From assembly GCF_051014445.1 (NCBI RefSeq), contig NW_027488366.1, positions 11,426,001-11,490,000 on the forward strand: a DNA stretch of 64,000 nucleotides, read 5' to 3'. A model generated the notes under the pieces. The model did not search any database. It saw only the letters and a list, made by a program, of their open reading frames with translations, and was not told the DNA's origin. The DNA comes from Colletes latitarsis (taxonomy: Eukaryota; Arthropoda; Insecta; Hymenoptera; Colletidae). The first letter of the stretch is position 1. Each line of letters starts with the position of its first letter. Below, in pieces: positions 12,373-26,200 of this stretch. The position numbers were made by a program, and so were the translations under genes.

Positions 12373-15300
12373 ACCCAGACCTAACCGGTGTTATCCTCTA
12401 AAATACTGACCGAATCCTGGCTTAATTGACTGTAACTGTTTGGTACCACGTTGCTACGTGATTCAAACCCGAAAAAACACAGGATCTGGCCAACAAGTAT
12501 GCGAAGAAGGCAAAATCGTGGGCCAGATGTGGACATAACCCATTTCTAACCCAGACCTAACCGGTTTTATCCTCTAAAATATTGATTGAAACCAGGTTTA
12601 ATTGACTGTTTCAATGTGGTACCACATTACTACGTGATTCAAACCAGAGAAAACCAAGGATCTGGCCAACAAATTTGCGAAGAGGGCAAAATCATGAGCC
12701 AGATACGGGCATAACCCAGACCTAACCCATACCTAACCGGTGTTATCCTCTAAAATACTGATCGAAACCAGGTTCAATAGTCTGTTTCAGTGTGGTACCA
12801 CATTACTACGTGATTCAAACCAGAGAAAACCAAGGATCTGGTCAACAGGTATGCGGAAAAGGCAAAATCATGAGCCACATGCGGGCATAACCCAGACCTA
12901 ACCCAGACCTAACCGGTGTTATCCTCTGAAATATTGATCGAAACCAGGTTTAATTGTCTGTTTCATTGTGGTACCACATTACTACGTGATTCAAACCAGA
13001 GAAAACCAAGGATCTGGCCAACAAGTATGCGAAGAAGGCAAAATCATGAGCCAGATGCTGGCATAACCCGGACCTAACCCAGACCTAACCGGTTTTATCC
13101 TCTAAAATATTGATCGAAAACAAGTTTAATTGTCTGTTTCAGTGTGGTACCTCATTACTACCTGATTCAAACAAGATAAAACCAAGGTTCTGGTCAACAG
13201 GAATGCGGAAAAGGCAAAATCATGAGCCAGATGCGGGCATAACCCAGACCTAACCCAGACCTTACCGGTGTTACCGACTAAAATACTGACCGAATCCAGG
13301 TTTAATTGGCTGTTTCAGTGTGGTACCACATTACTACGTGATTCAAACCCGAAAAAACCCAGGATCTGGCCAACAAGTATGCGGAAAAGGCAAAATCATG
13401 AGCCAGATGCGGGCATAACCAAGACCTAACCCAGACCTAACCGGTGTTATCCTCTAAAATATTGATCGAAAACCAGGTTTAATGGACCGTTTCAGTGTGG
13501 TACCACATTACTACGTGAATCAAACCCGAAAAACCCCAGGATCTGTGCAACAAGTATGCGAAGAAGGTAAAATCATGAGATAGATGAGGGCATAACCCAG
13601 TCCTAACGCAGGCCTAACCGTTGTTACCGACTAAAATACTGACCGAATCCAAGTTTAATTTACTGCTATTTCGTGGTACCACATTCCTGTGTGATTCAAA
13701 CCCGAAAAAACCAAGGATCTGGCCAACAAGTATGCGAAGAAGGCAAAATCATGAGCCAGATGCGGGCATAACCCAGACCTAACCCAGAGCTAACCGGTGT
13801 TATCCTCTAAAATATTGATCGAAACCAGGTTTAATTGACTGCTTCAGTGTGGTACCACATTACTACGTGATTCAAACCCGAAACAACCCAGGATCTGGCC
13901 AACAAGTATGCGAAGAAGGCAAAATCATGAGCCAGATGCGGGCATAACCCGGACCTAACCCAGACCTAACCGGTTTTATCCTCCAAAATATTGATCGAAA
14001 ACAAGTTTAATTGTCTGTTTCAGTGTGGTACCACATTACTACCTGATTCAAACAAGGTAAAACCATGGTTCTGGTCAGCAAGAATGCGGAAATGCAAAAT
14101 CATGAGCCAGATGTGGACATAACCCAGACCTAACCGTTGTTATCCCCTAAAATGTGGATCAAAACCAGGTTTAATTGACTGTTTCAGTGTGGTACCCCAT
14201 TACTCCGTGATTGAAACCAGAGAAAACCAAGGATCTGGCCAACAAGTATGCGAAGAAGGTAAAATCATGAGCCAGATGCGGGCATAAACCAGACCTAACC
14301 CAGACCTAACCGGTGTTACCGACTAAAATACTGACCGATTCCAGGTTTAATTGACTGTTTCAGTGTAGTGCCACATTACTATATGATTCAAACCCGAAAA
14401 AACACAAGATCTGACCAAGAAGTATATGAAAAAGGCGAAATCATGAGCGAGGTGTGGGCATAACACAGGCCTAAACTAGACCTAATCGGTGTTATCCTCT
14501 AAAATATTGATCGAAACCAGGTTTAATTGACTGTTTCACTGTGGTACCACATTACTACGTGATTCGAACCCGAAAAAACCCAGGATCTGGCCAACAAGAA
14601 TGCGGACAAGGCAAAACCATGAGCCAGATGCGGGTATAACCCAGACTTAACCCAGACCTATCTGGTGTTACCGACTAAAATACTGACCGAATCCAGCTTT
14701 AATTGACTGTTACTGTGTGGCACCACATTACTACGTGATTCAAACCCGAAAAAACCCAGGTCCTGTCCAACAAGTATGCGAAGTAGGCTAAATCATGAGC
14801 CAGATGCGGGCATAACCCAGACCTAACCCAGACCTAACCGGTGTTATCCTCTAAAATATTGATCGAAACCAGGTTCAATAGTCTGTTTCAGTGTGGAACC
14901 ACATTACTACGTGATTCAAACCAGAGAAAACCAAGGATCTGGCCAACAGGTATGCGGAAAGGCAAAATCATGAGCCACATGCGGGCATAAGCCAGACCTA
15001 ACCCAGACCTAACCGGTTTTATCCTAGAAAATATTGATCGAAACCAAGTTTAATGGACTGTTTCGCTGTGGTACCACATTATAACGTGATTCAAACCAGA
15101 GAAAACCAAGGATCTGTGCAACAAGTATGCGAAGAAGGTAAAATCATGAGATAGATGAGGGCATAACCCAGACCTAACGCAGGCCTAACCGTTGTTACCG
15201 ACTAAAATACTGACCGAATCCAGGTTTAATTTACTGCTATTTCGTGGTACCACATTCCTGTGTGATTCAAACCCGAAAAAACCAAGGATCTGGCCAACAA

Positions 15301-16396
15301 GTATGCGAAGAAGGCAAAATCATGAGCCAGATGCGGGCATAACCCAGACCTAACCCAGAGCTAACCGGTGTTATCCTCTAAAATATTGATCGAAACCAGG
15401 TTTAATTGACTGCTTCAGTGTGGTACCACATTACTACGTGATTCAAACCCGAAACAACCCAGGATCTGGCCAACAAGTATGCGAAGAAGGCAAAATCATG
15501 AGCCAGATGCGGGCATAACCCGGACCTAACCCAGACCTAACCGGTTTTATCCTCCAAAATATTGATCGAAAAAAAGTTTAATTGTCTGTTTCAGTGTGGT
15601 ACCACATTACTACCTGATTCAAACAAGATAAAACCATGGTTCTGGTCAGCAAGAATGCGGAAATGCAAAATCATGAGCCAGATGTGGACATAACCCAGAC
15701 CTAACCGTTGTTATCCCCTAAAATGTGGATCAAAACCAGGTTTAATTGACTGTTTCAGTGTGGTACCCCATTACTCCGTGATTGAAACCAGAGAAAACCA
15801 AGGATCTGGCCAACAAGTATGCGAAGAAGGTAAAATCATGAGCCAGATGCGGGCATAAACCAGACCTAACCCAGACCTAACCGGTGTTACCGACTAAAAT
15901 ACTGACCGATTCCAGGTTTAATTGACTGTTTCAGTGTAGTACCACATTACTATATGATTCAAACCCGAAAAAACACAAGATCTGACCAAGAAGTATATGA
16001 AAAAGGCGAAATCATGAGCGAGGTGTGGGCATAACACAGGCCTAAACTAGACCTAATCGGTGTTATCCTCTAAAATATTGATCGAAACCAGGTTTAATTG
16101 ACTGTTTCACTGTGGTACCACATTACTACGTGATTCGAACCCGAAAAAACCCAGGATCTGGCCAACAAGAATGCGGACAAGGCAAAACCATGAGCCAGAT
16201 GCGGGTATAACCCAGACTTAACCCAGACCTATCTGGTGTTACCGACTAAAATACTGACCGAATCCAGCTTTAATTGACTGTTACTGTGTGGCACCACATT
16301 ACTACGTGATTCAAACCCGAAAAAACCCAGGTCCTGTCCAACAAGTATGCGAAGTAGGCTAAATCATGAGCCAGATGCGGGCATAACCCAGACCTA
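12373..16396 (+). repeat. 4,024 bp higher-order unit, copy 1
   Basis: The unit holds 23 monomers (23 x 176 minus 24, which includes two 165 bp short monomers). Its private variants, among them GTGGGCCAGATGTGGAC near 12,510, ATGAGATAGATGAGGGC near 13,575 and GTGATTGAAACC near 14,207, all recur exactly 4,024 bases later. The differences I found are single bases, for example TACCTCATT near 13,149 versus TACCACATT, and GTAGTGCCAC near 14,367 versus GTAGTACCAC. Such high identity means a very recent duplication or an assembly duplication. Confidence 0.9.
13539..14857 (+). repeat. Nested 1.3 kb sub-block, first of four copies
   Basis: The segment matches 15,110-16,428 at an offset of 1,571 bases (nine monomers less 13). 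The same pair recurs 4,024 bases later as about 17,563-18,881 and 19,134-20,452. Shared markers are GGATCTGTGCAACAAG at the left edge, a TTTACTGCTATTTCG monomer and a CAGGTCCTGTCCAAC monomer at the right. The nine-monomer duplication therefore predates the 4,024 bp duplication. A fifth, partial copy starts near 21,760. Confidence 0.85.
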
Positions 16397-19300
16397 ACCC
16401 AGACCTAACCGGTGTTATCCTCTAAAATACTGACCGAATCCTGGCTTAATTGACTGTAACTGTTTGGTACCACGTTGCTACGTGATTCAAACCCGAAAAA
16501 ACACAGGATCTGGCCAACAAGTATGCGAAGAAGGCAAAATCGTGGGCCAGATGTGGACATAACCCATTTCTAACCCAGACCTAACCGGTTTTATCCTCTA
16601 AAATATTGATTGAAACCAGGTTTAATTGACTGTTTCAATGTGGTACCACATTACTACGTGATTCAAACCAGAGAAAACCAAGGATCTGGCCAACAAATTT
16701 GCGAAGAGGGCAAAATCATGAGCCAGATACGGGCATAACCCAGACCTAACCCATACCTAACCGGTGTTATCCTCTAAAATACTGATCGAAACCAGGTTCA
16801 ATAGTCTGTTTCAGTGTGGTACCACATTACTACGTGATTCAAACCAGAGAAAACCAAGGATCTGGTCAACAGGTATGCGGAAAAGGCAAAATCATGAGCC
16901 ACATGCGGGCATAACCCAGACCTAACCCAGACCTAACCGGTGTTATCCTCTGAAATATTGATCGAAACCAGGTTTAATTGTCTGTTTCATTGTGGTACCA
17001 CATTACTACGTGATTCAAACCAGAGAAAACCAAGGATCTGGCCAACAAGTATGCGAAGAAGGCAAAATCATGAGCCAGATGCTGGCATAACCCGGACCTA
17101 ACCCAGACCTAACCGGTTTTATCCTCTAAAATATTGATCGAAAACAAGTTTAATTGTCTGTTTCAGTGTGGTACCACATTACTACCTGATTCAAACAAGA
17201 TAAAACCAAGGTTCTGGTCAACAGGAATGCGGAAAAGGCAAAATCATGAGCCAGATGCGGGCATAACCCAGACCTAACCCAGACCTTACCGGTGTTACCG
17301 ACTAAAATACTGACCGAATCCAGGTTTAATTGGCTGTTTCAGTGTGGTACCACATTACTACGTGATTCAAACCCGAAAAAACCCAGGATCTGGCCAACAA
17401 GTATGCGGAAAAGGCAAAATCATGAGCCAGATGCGGGCATAACCAAGACCTAACCCAGACCTAACCGGTGTTATCCTCTAAAATATTGATCGAAAACCAG
17501 GTTTAATGGACTGTTTCAGTGTGGTACCACATTACTACGTGAATCAAACCCGAAAAACCCCAGGATCTGTGCAACAAGTATGCGAAGAAGGTAAAATCAT
17601 GAGATAGATGAGGGCATAACCCAGTCCTAACGCAGGCCTAACCGTTGTTACCGACTAAAATACTGACCGAATCCAAGTTTAATTTACTGCTATTTCGTGG
17701 TACCACATTCCTGTGTGATTCAAACCCGAAAAAACCAAGGATCTGGCCAACAAGTATGCGAAGAAGGCAAAATCATGAGCCAGATGCGGGCATAACCCAG
17801 ACCTAACCCAGAGCTAACCGGTGTTATCCTCTAAAATATTGATCGAAACCAGGTTTAATTGACTGCTTCAGTGTGGTACCACATTACTACGTGATTCAAA
17901 CCCGAAACAACCCAGGATCTGGCCAACAAGTATGCGAAGAAGGCAAAATCATGAGCCAGATGCGGGCATAACCCGGACCTAACCCAGACCTAACCGGTTT
18001 TATCCTCCAAAATATTGATCGAAAACAAGTTTAATTGTCTGTTTCAGTGTGGTACCACATTACTACCTGATTCAAACAAGGTAAAACCATGGTTCTGGTC
18101 AGCAAGAATGCGGAAATGCAAAATCATGAGCCAGATGTGGACATAACCCAGACCTAACCGTTGTTATCCCCTAAAATGTGGATCAAAACCAGGTTTAATT
18201 GACTGTTTCAGTGTGGTACCCCATTACTCCGTGATTGAAACCAGAGAAAACCAAGGATCTGGCCAACAAGTATGCGAAGAAGGTAAAATCATGAGCCAGA
18301 TGCGGGCATAAACCAGACCTAACCCAGACCTAACCGGTGTTACCGACTAAAATACTGACCGATTCCAGGTTTAATTGACTGTTTCAGTGTAGTACCACAT
18401 TACTATATGATTCAAACCCGAAAAAACACAAGATCTGACCAAGAAGTATATGAAAAAGGCGAAATCATGAGCGAGGTGTGGGCATAACACAGGCCTAAAC
18501 TAGACCTAATCGGTGTTATCCTCTAAAATATTGATCGAAACCAGGTTTAATTGACTGTTTCACTGTGGTACCACATTACTACGTGATTCGAACCCGAAAA
18601 AACCCAGGATCTGGCCAACAAGAATGCGGACAAGGCAAAACCATGAGCCAGATGCGGGTATAACCCAGACTTAACCCAGACCTATCTGGTGTTACCGACT
18701 AAAATACTGACCGAATCCAGCTTTAATTGACTGTTACTGTGTGGCACCACATTACTACGTGATTCAAACCCGAAAAAACCCAGGTCCTGTCCAACAAGTA
18801 TGCGAAGTAGGCTAAATCATGAGCCAGATGCGGGCATAACCCAGACCTAACCCAGACCTAACCGGTGTTATCCTCTAAAATATTGATCGAAACCAGGTTC
18901 AATAGTCTGTTTCAGTGTGGAACCACATTACTACGTGATTCAAACCAGAGAAAACCAAGGATCTGGCCAACAGGTATGCGGAAAGGCAAAATCATGAGCC
19001 ACATGCGGGCATAAGCCAGACCTAACCCAGACCTAACCGGTTTTATCCTAGAAAATATTGATCGAAACCAAGTTTAATGGACTGTTTCGCTGTGGTACCA
19101 CATTATAACGTGATTCAAACCAGAGAAAACCAAGGATCTGTGCAACAAGTATGCGAAGAAGGTAAAATCATGAGATAGATGAGGGCATAACCCAGACCTA
19201 ACGCAGGCCTAACCGTTGTTACCGACTAAAATACTGACCGAATCCAGGTTTAATTTACTGCTATTTCGTGGTACCACATTCCTGTGTGATTCAAACCCGA

Positions 19301-20452
19301 AAAAACCAAGGATCTGGCCAACAAGTATGCGAAGAAGGCAAAATCATGAGCCAGATGCGGGCATAACCCAGACCTAACCCAGAGCTAACCGGTGTTATCC
19401 TCTAAAATATTGATCGAAACCAGGTTTAATTGACTGCTTCAGTGTGGTACCACATTACTACGTGATTCAAACCCGAAACAACCCAGGATCTGGCCAACAA
19501 GTATGCGAAGAAGGCAAAATCATGAGCCAGATGCGGGCATAACCCGGACCTAACCCAGACCTAACCGGTTTTATCCTCCAAAATATTGATCGAAAAAAAG
19601 TTTAATTGTCTGTTTCAGTGTGGTACCACATTACTACCTGATTCAAACAAGATAAAACCATGGTTCTGGTCAGCAAGAATGCGGAAATGCAAAATCATGA
19701 GCCAGATGTGGACATAACCCAGACCTAACCGTTGTTATCCCCTAAAATGTGGATCAAAACCAGGTTTAATTGACTGTTTCAGTGTGGTACCCCATTACTC
19801 CGTGATTGAAACCAGAGAAAACCAAGGATCTGGCCAACAAGTATGCGAAGAAGGTAAAATCATGAGCCAGATGCGGGCATAAACCAGACCTAACCCAGAC
19901 CTAACCGGTGTTACCGACTAAAATACTGACCGATTCCAGGTTTAATTGACTGTTTCAGTGTAGTACCACATTACTATATGATTCAAACCCGAAAAAACAC
20001 AAGATCTGACCAAGAAGTATATGAAAAAGGCGAAATCATGAGCGAGGTGTGGGCATAACACAGGCCTAAACTAGACCTAATCGGTGTTATCCTCTAAAAT
20101 ATTGATCGAAACCAGGTTTAATTGACTGTTTCACTGTGGTACCACATTACTACGTGATTCGAACCCGAAAAAACCCAGGATCTGGCCAACAAGAATGCGG
20201 ACAAGGCAAAACCATGAGCCAGATGCGGGTATAACCCAGACTTAACCCAGACCTATCTGGTGTTACCGACTAAAATACTGACCGAATCCAGCTTTAATTG
20301 ACTGTTACTGTGTGGCACCACATTACTACGTGATTCAAACCCGAAAAAACCCAGGTCCTGTCCAACAAGTATGCGAAGTAGGCTAAATCATGAGCCAGAT
20401 GCGGGCATAACCCAGACCTAACCCAGACCTAACCGGTGTTATCCTCTAAAAT
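16397..20452 (+). repeat. 4,024 bp higher-order unit, copy 2
   Basis: This is a near-identical tandem copy of 12,373-16,396. The match carries on past one full unit to about 20,452. There copy 2 reads AAAATATTGATCG while copy 1 runs into AAAATACTGACCG, which is where unequal exchange would have closed. Confidence 0.9.
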
Positions 20453-23280
20453 ATTGATCGAAACCAGGTTCAATAGGCTGTTTCAGTGTGGTACCACATT
20501 ACTACGTGATTCAAACCAGGGAAAACCAAGGATCTGGCCAACAGGTATGCGGAAAGGCAAAATCATGAGCCACATGCGGGCATAAGCCAGACCTAACCCA
20601 GACCTAACCGGTTTTATCCTAGAAAATATTGATCGAAACCAAGTTTAATGGACTGTTTCGCTGTGGTACCACATTATAACGTGATTCAAACCAGAGAAAA
20701 CCAAGGATCTGGCCAACAAGTATGCCAAGAAGGCAAAATCATGAGCCAGATGCGGGCATAACCCAGACCTAACCCAGACGTGACCGTTGTTATCCTCTAA
20801 AATATTGATCGAAACCAGGTTTAGTTGACTGTTTCACTGTGGTACCACATTACTACGTGATTCAAACCAGAGAAAACGAAGGATCTGGCCAACAAGTATG
20901 CGGAAAAGGCAAAGTCATGAGCCACATGCGGGCATAAGGCAGACCTAACCCAGACCGATCCGGTGTTATCCTCTAAAATATTGATCGAAACCAGGTCTAA
21001 TTGTCTGTTTCAGTGTGGTACCACAATACTACGTGATTCAAACCCGAAAAAATCCAGGATCTGGCCAACAAATTTGCGAAGAAGGCAAAATCATGAGCCA
21101 GATGCGGGCATTACCCAGACCTAACCCAGACCTAACCGGTGTTATCCTCTAAAATATTGATCGAAACCAGGTTTAGTTGTCTGTTTCAGTGTGGTACCAC
21201 AATACTACGTGATTCAAACCCGAAAAAATCCAGGATCTGGCCAACAAGTATGCCAAGAAGGCAAAATCATGAGCCAGATGCGGGCGTAACCCAGACCTAA
21301 CCCAGACCTAACCGGTGTTACCGACTAAAATACTGACCGAATCCAGCTTTAATTGACTGTTACTGTGTGGCACCACATTACTACGTGATTCAAACCCGAA
21401 AAAACCCAGGTCCTGTCCAACAAGTATGCGAAGTAGGCTAAATCATGAGCCAGATGCGGGCATAACCCAGACCTAACCCAGACCTAACCGGTGTTATCCT
21501 CTAAAATATTGATCGAAACCAGGTTCAATAGTCTGTTTCAGTGTGGTACCACATTACTACGTGATTCAAACCAGAGAAAACCAAGGATCTGGCCAACAGG
21601 TATGCGGAAAGGCAAAATCATGAGCCACATGCGGGCATAACCAAGACCTAACCCAGACCTAACCGGTGTTATCCTCTAAAATATTGATCGAAAACCAGGT
21701 TTAATGGACTGTTTCAGTGTGGTACCACATTACTACGTGAATCAAACCCGAAAAACCCCAGGATCTGTGCAACAAGTATGCGATGAAGGTAAAATCATGA
21801 GATAGATGAGGGCATAACCCAGACCTAACGCAGGCCTAACCGTTGTTACCGACTAAAATACTGACCGAATCCAAGTTTAATTTACTGCTATTTCGTGGTA
21901 CCACATTCCTGTGTGATTCAAACCCGAAAAAACCAAGGATCTGGCCAACAAGTATGCGAAGAAGGCAAAATCATGAGCCAGATGCGGGCATAACCCAGAC
22001 CTAACCCAGAGCTAACCGGTGTTATCCTCTAAAATATTGATCGAAACCAGGTTTAATTGACTGCTTCAGTGTGGTACCACATTACTACGTGATTCAAACC
22101 CGAAAAAACCCAGGATCTGGCCAACAAGTATGCGAAGAAGGCAAAATCATGAGCCAGATGCGGGCATAAACCAGACCTAACCCTGACCTAACCGGTGTTA
22201 CCGACTAAAATACTGACCGATTCCAGCTTTAATTGACTGTTTCAGTGTAGTACCACATTACTATATGATTCAAACCCGAAAAAACTCAAGATCTGGCCTA
22301 CAAGTACATGAAAAAGGCAAAATCATGAGCGAGATGTGGGCATAACACAGGCCTAAACTAGACCTAACCGGTGTTATCCTCTAAAATATTGATCGAAACC
22401 AGGTTTAATTGACTGTTTCACTGTGGTACCACATTATTACGTGATTCAAACCAGAGAAAACCAAGGATTTGGCCAACAAGTATGCGGAAAAGGCAAAATC
22501 ATGAGCCAGATGCGGGCGTAACCCAGACCTAACCCAGACCTAACCGGTGTTACCGACTAAAATACTGACCGAATCCAGCTTTAATTGACTGTTACTGTGT
22601 GGCACCACATTACTACGTGATTCAAACCCGAAAAAACCCAGGTCCTGTCCAACAAGTATGCGAAGTAGGCTAAATCATGAGCCAGATGCGGGCATAACCC
22701 AGACCTAACCCAGACCTAACCGGTGTTATCCTCTAAAATATTGATCGAAACCAGGTTCAATAGTCTGTTTCAGTGTGGTACCACATTACTACGTGATTCA
22801 AACCAGAGAAAACCAAGGATCTGGCCAACAGGTATGCGGAAAGGCAAAATCATGAGCCACATGCGGGCATAAGCCAGACCTAACCCAGACCTAACCGGTT
22901 TTATCCTAGAAAATATTGATCGAAACCAGGTCTAATTGTCCGTTTCAGTGTGGAACCACAATACTACGTGATTCAAACCCGAAAAAATCCAGGATCTGGC
23001 CAACAAATTTGCGAAGAAGGCAAAATCATGAGCCAGATGCGGGCATAACCAAGACCTAACCCAGACCTAACCGGTGTTATCCTCTAAAATATTGATCGAA
23101 ACCAGGTTCAATAGTCTGTTTCAGTGTGGTACCACATTACTACGTGATTCAAACCAGAGAAAACCAAGGATCTGGCCAACAGGTATGCGGAAAGGCAAAA
23201 TCATGAGCCACATGCGGGCATAACCCAGACCTAACCCAGACCTAACCGGTGTTATCCTCTAAAATATTGATCGAAAACAA
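20453..23280 (+). repeat. Mosaic satellite segment with fragments of the 4,024 bp unit
   Basis: About 16 monomers repeat pieces of the preceding unit in a new order. The CAGGTCCTGTCCAAC lineage appears near 21,409 and 22,640, and the ATGAGATAGATGAGGGC monomer near 21,797. Some monomers come from the block B lineage, for example near 20,720. No gene or foreign insertion is seen. Confidence 0.75.
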
Positions 23281-26200
23281 GTTTAATTTCTGTTTCAGTG
23301 TGGTACCACATTACTACCTGATACAAACAAGATAAAACCAAGGTGCTGGTCAGCAAGAATGCGGAAATGCAAAATCATGAGCCAGATGTGGACATAACCC
23401 ATACCTAACCCAGACCTAAACGGTTTTATCCTGTAAAATATTGATCGAAACCAGGTTTAATAGACTGTTTCAATGTGGTACCACATTACTACGTGATTCA
23501 AACCAGAGAAAACCAAGGATCTGGCCAACAAGTATGCGCAGAAGGCAAAATCATGAGCCAGATGCGGGCATAACCCAGACCTAACCCAGACCTTACCGGT
23601 GTTACCGACTAAAATACTGACCGAATCCAGGTTTAATTGACTGTCACTGTGTGGCACCGCATTACTGCGTGATTCAAACCCGAAAAAACCCAGGACCTGT
23701 ACAACATGTATGCGAAGTAGGCAAAATCATGAGCCAGATGCGGACATAACCCAGACCTAACCCAGACGTGACCGGTTTTATCCTACATAATATTGATCGA
23801 AACCAAGTTTAATAGACTGTTTCGCTGTGGTACCACATTACTACGTGATTCAAACCTGAGAAAACCAAGGATCTGGCCAAAAAGTATGCCAAGCAGGCAA
23901 AATCATGAGCCAGATGCGGGCATAACCCAGACCTAACCCAGACGTGACCGTTGTTATCCTCTAAAATATTGATCGAAACCAGGTTTAGTTGACTGTTTCG
24001 CTGTGGTACCACATTACTACGTGATTCAAACCAGAGAAAACCATGGATATGGCCTACAAGAATGCGGAAAAGGCAAAATCATGAGCCAGATGCGGGCATA
24101 ACCCTGACCTAACCCAGACCTTACCGGTGTTACCGACTACAATACTGACCGAATCCAGGTTTAATTGGCTGTCTCAGTGTGGTACCACATTACTACGTGA
24201 TTCAAAACAGAGAAGACCAAGGATCTGGCCAACAGGTATGCGGAAAAGGCAAAATCAAGAGCCACATGCGGGCATAACCCAGACCTGACCCAGACCTAAC
24301 CGGTGTTATCCTCTAAAATACTGACCGAATCCTGGCTTAATTGACTGTAACTGTTTGGTACCACATTACTACGTGATTCAAACCAGAGAAAACCAAGGAT
24401 CTGGCCAACAGGTATGCGGAAAGGCAAAATCATGAGCCACATGCGGGCATAACCCAGACCTCACCCAGACCTAACCGGTGTTATCCTCTGAAATATTGAT
24501 CGAAACCAGGTTTAATTGTCTGTTTCATTGTGGTACCACATTACTACGTGATTCAAACCAGAGAAAACCAAGGATCTGGCCAACAAGAATGCGGAATAGG
24601 CAAAATCGTGAGCCAGATGCGGGCATAACCCAGACCTAACCCAGTCCTAACCGGTGTTACCGACTAAAATAGTGACCGAATCCAGGTATAATTGACTGTT
24701 ACTGTGTGGTTCCACATTACTACGTGATTCAAACCCGAAAAAACCCAGAATATGGCCAACAAGTATGCGCAGAAGGCAAAATCATGAGCCAGATGCGGGC
24801 ATAATCCAGACCTAACCCAGACCTAACCGGTGTCATCCTCTATGATATTGATCGAAAACCAGGTTTAATGGACTGTTTCAGTGTGGAACCACATTACTAC
24901 GTGATTCAAACCAGAGAAAACCAAGGATCTGGCCTATATGTATGCGGAAAAGGCAAAATCATGAGCCAGATGCGGGCATAACCCAGACCTAACCCAGACC
25001 TTACCGGTGTTACCGACTACAATACTGACCGAATCCAAGTTTAATTGGCTGTCTCAGTGTGGTACCACATTACTACGTGATTGAAACCAGAGAAAACCAA
25101 GGATCTGGCCAACAGGTATGCGGAAAAGGCAAAATCATGAGCCACATGAGGGCATAACCCAGACGTGACCCAGACCTAACCGGGGTTATCCTCTAAAATA
25201 CTGACTGAATCCAGGCTTAATTTACTGTAACTGTTTGCTACCACGTTACTACGTGATTCATACCCGAAAAAACACAGGATCTGGCCAACATGAATGCGAA
25301 GAAGGCAAAATCATGAGCGAGATGCAGGCATAACCCAGACCTAACCCAGACCTAACCGGTGTTATCCTCTGAAATATTGATCGAAACCAGGTTTAATTGT
25401 CTGTTTCAGTGTGGTACCACATTACTACATGATTCAAACGAGAGAAAACAAAGGATCTGGCCAACAAGAATGCGGAATAGGCAAAATCGTGAGCCAGATG
25501 CGGGCATAACCCAGACCTAACCCAGCCCTAACCGGTATTACCGACTAAAATACTGACCGAATCCAGGTATAATTGACTGTTACTGTGTGGTTCCACATTA
25601 CTACGTGATTCAAACCCGAAAAAACACAGGATCTGGCCAACAAGTATGCGGAAAAGGCAAAATCATGAGCCAGATGCGGGCATAAACCAGACCTAACCCA
25701 GATCTAACCGGTGTTACCCTGTAAAATATTGATCGAACCAGGTTTAGTAGACTATTTCGCTGTGGTACCACATTACTACGTGATTCAAACCAGAGAAAAC
25801 CAAGGATCTGGCCTATATGTATGCGGAAAAGGCAAAATCATGAGCCAGATGCGGGCATAACCCAGACCTAACCCAGACCTTACCGGTGTTACCGACTACA
25901 ATACTGACCGAATCCAAGTTTAATTGGCTGTCTCAGTGTGGTACCACATTACTACGTGATTCAAACCAGAGAAAACCAAGGATCTGGCCAACAGGTATGC
26001 GGAAAAGGCAAAATCATGAGCCACATGAGGGCATAACCCAGACCTGACCCAGACCTAACCGGGGTTATCCTCTAAAATACTGACTGAATCCAGGCTTAAT
26101 TTACTGTAACTGTTTGCTACCACGTTACTACGTGATTCATACCCGAAAAAACACAGGATCTGACCAACAAGTATGCGAAGAAGGCAAAGTCATGAGCCAG

